Made by a program: the position numbers and the translations under genes. From JAFGRU01 sp963665915 (GTDB lineage Bacteria; Desulfobacterota; Desulfuromonadia; Desulfuromonadales; JAAYDE01), in NCBI GenBank assembly GCA_963665915.2, contig CAXXSG010000004.1, positions 372,001-436,000 on the forward strand: 64,000 nucleotides of DNA, written 5' to 3'. Every line of letters begins with the position of its first letter. Positions within the stretch are counted from its first letter, which is position 1. This document shows, piece after piece, positions 62,782 to 64,000 of this stretch. Under the pieces are notes generated by a model, which was not told the origin of the DNA, did no database searches, and saw only the letters and a list, made by a program, of their open reading frames with translations.

Positions 62782-63397
62782 CAATTTTCTCCGTTCAATT
62801 CAATAAGTCCGGAAAATACAAACAGACAACCCCATTGAAGCATCCCAGGGAAAAGACTCCGTTTACAAAATTGATTTTTTAAGAATCTGATTCAATAACC
62901 GACAACAATTGATCAACCCGCTCAATTTTAAAATCCACTGAAATTTATAAGTATTTGGTAGGTTAGGAAAATATTACCAGATAAAACTTATTTGTTTGGC
63001 CCCAACCCTAACACAATCCAATTTTTTTAAAAAAGGATTCAAGCCGGTAACCGATTCACCCTGACATCCGTCTCAGGCCGATCGTTTCCGATCTTTTAGC
63101 CAGGGTTATTATTGAGGCTTTGTCGCGAAACCGAAGTGTGCGCCAGGTCAGGGCGAGCACTTGACGGTTGCAGCCAAAGTTTTCATGAATAATCGGGGTT
63201 AGTAACATTCCGATTTCCAGAGATGCAACAAAGATACGAACCGGGTTCTCTTTTGAATTTTACTTTAGAGTGGTGCAAGTCAGGCAGCAAAAAGGTGCAT
63301 GGGATAGCGGCAACCACAACATGGACAGCTTTCACAGCAAAGGTGCCGGGAAAAGCCCTTTTTATATAAAACAGAATGGGAGGTAGGGCGAATTGAC
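62782..63397. other. Intergenic stretch upstream of histidine kinase
   Basis: About 615 bases, mostly AT-rich. It should hold the kinase promoter on the minus strand. A Cys-rich minus-strand frame at about 63285-63360 (CCESCPCCGC) has no start and was not accepted. No RNA or repeat recognised. Confidence 0.35.
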
Positions 63398-63616
63398 TCA
63401 GGATTTCATCAGGATGATCAGAACACCCGCCACACTGCAGAGGGCACCGAGGCGCCCGATCCAGACCCAGAAAAGGTCCTCACGCCCACTTCCCCGGCCT
63501 GTTTTCCCGGAAGAGGGTTTCTTTTCAGATTTCTCGCTGCGCAGAAAAAAACCTGCCAGTATCACCTGGACCAGACCAAGAACAACGAGAAAAACACCCC
63601 ATGACTGCACATCCAT
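63398..63616 (-). CDS. Small two-helix membrane protein
   Basis: 72 residues. The helices are at 5-25 (WGVFLVVLGLVQVILAGFF) and 50-70 (WVWIGRLGALCSVAGVLIIL), joined by a polar Lys/Ser-rich loop. No known family. ATG 63616 has GGAG nine bases upstream. It follows pgl by 74 bases and may share its transcript. Confidence 0.6.
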   Translation of the reverse strand: MDVQSWGVFLVVLGLVQVILAGFFLRSEKSEKKPSSGKTGRGSGREDLFWVWIGRLGALCSVAGVLIILMKS

Positions 63617-63689
63617 AAACCACAACTCCTTTAACCCGGATTATTCATGAAAACGTCTGCTGATTCCGATTTTTTCCGTGTTCTACTGG

Positions 63690-64000
63690 TTAACTGCCTG
63701 CACCACTTCCGAAAACATCCGGACTGCATTCGCTCAGGAACCAGAAACTCCCTGGATGCCGAATCATCGCTCCGGGCAAGGCGCTATCTTCCGGAGAACC
63801 GTTGATAGTGGCAGCCGCAACACCCTCTTTTTTCTCTCCGGATACCAGGAACCAGACATTTCGAGCTTTCCTGAAAAACGGCAGAGTCAGGGTCAGTCGC
63901 GACACGGCCGGCCGGGAGGTCTGCGGCGGTGAAACGGCCGCGACCAGCCGCCGTCTTTCCTTAAGAACAACTGAACCCGGGAAGAGCGATGCCGTGTGGC
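63690..64000 (-). CDS. pgl: 6-phosphogluconolactonase, C-terminal part (cut by window end)
   Basis: The frame is open to the window edge and encodes HTASLFPGSVVLKERRRLV, the family substrate-binding motif (usually GxDGHTASLFPG). It continues with SRLTLTLPFFRKARNVWFLVSG and a C-terminal segment SALPGAMIRHPGSFWFL. Pgl hydrolyses 6-phosphogluconolactone in the oxidative pentose phosphate pathway. The start and the partner glucose-6-phosphate dehydrogenase are probably just past 64000. Confidence 0.85.
   Translation of the reverse strand, partial: HTASLFPGSVVLKERRRLVAAVSPPQTSRPAVSRLTLTLPFFRKARNVWFLVSGEKKEGVAAATINGSPEDSALPGAMIRHPGSFWFLSECSPDVFGSGAGS

Noticed and set aside
63260..63395. Cys-rich minus-strand frame (CCESCPCCGC)
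   Set aside because: No start codon or ribosome binding site, and the flanking residues do not look protein-like.
1..64000. CRISPR arrays, rRNA operons, prophage genes, origin
   Set aside because: No regularly spaced repeats, rRNA-like blocks, phage structural genes or DnaA box clusters were seen on either strand.

Overview
This window looks like the chromosome of a Gram-negative anaerobe of the Desulfuromonadia/Geobacter type (Desulfobacterota). This is inferred from the gene set, not from a marker search. Supporting signs are a DUF815 ATPase, an MJ0042-type zinc-ribbon response regulator, the ndk-rlmN-mtnP-pfkB-purine phosphorylase string, System II cytochrome c biogenesis (ResB/CcsA), a RACo-like corrinoid reductive activator, many two-component proteins, and an LpxR-type outer-membrane lipid A deacylase.

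Layout. 1-3.0 kb: AT-rich flank, a nucleoside-recognition (Gate) membrane protein, a decayed csaA and mntP. 3.1-11.6 kb: a long minus-strand block with Usp, response regulators, purine phosphorylase, a TPR lipoprotein, a PfkB kinase, mtnP, rlmN, ndk and a DUF815 ATPase. 11.8-20.7 kb: RNA methyltransferase, rpsU, a phosphoesterase, nitroreductase, methyltransferase, class II aldolase, radical SAM, CBS and DUF2284 genes. 20.9-24.2 kb: a thiamin operon (thiED-thiC, minus strand) with promoter, TPP riboswitch and attenuator terminator. 24.4-32.9 kb: alr (frameshifted), a RACo-like gene (twice frameshifted), purH-purD-purE and resB-ccsA. 33-41 kb: ffh, rpsP, khpA, rimM, trmD, a SPOUT gene, rplS, rnhB, yraN and nadE.

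41.3-45.8 kb holds the most interesting system: a compact RiPP-type cluster of a PqqD-like recognition protein, a lasso B2-type protease, a 39-residue precursor, an HprK-like kinase, a nucleotidyltransferase and a B12-type radical SAM enzyme. The precursor leader matches the lasso-peptide pattern Y..P.L.........T with exact spacing. However, the core has no Asp/Glu at ring position 7-9, and no lasso cyclase (asparagine-synthetase-like) gene is present.

46-52.2 kb: a frameshifted RlmD-type methyltransferase, a pseudouridine synthase-methyltransferase fusion, a HesB-like protein, a thioredoxin-like protein, an OYE-family reductase and an inositol monophosphatase-family protein. 52.2-58.1 kb is an accessory stretch: a REP-associated tyrosine transposase module abutting a truncated D-threonine aldolase-like gene, an aldo/keto reductase-like gene, tatA beside a Tat-exported formamidase-like protein, and decayed repeats. 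58.1-64 kb: DUF72, LpxR-like, a GGDEF remnant, a frameshifted hybrid histidine kinase, a small membrane protein and the 3' part of pgl.

Two themes cut across the window. First, a 162-163 bp near-palindromic MITE-like repeat occurs three times between genes (18.0, 24.2 and 34.9 kb). Second, several otherwise intact genes carry lesions that each add a net +1 base. This suggests either systematic sequence errors or very recent or phase-variable mutation.
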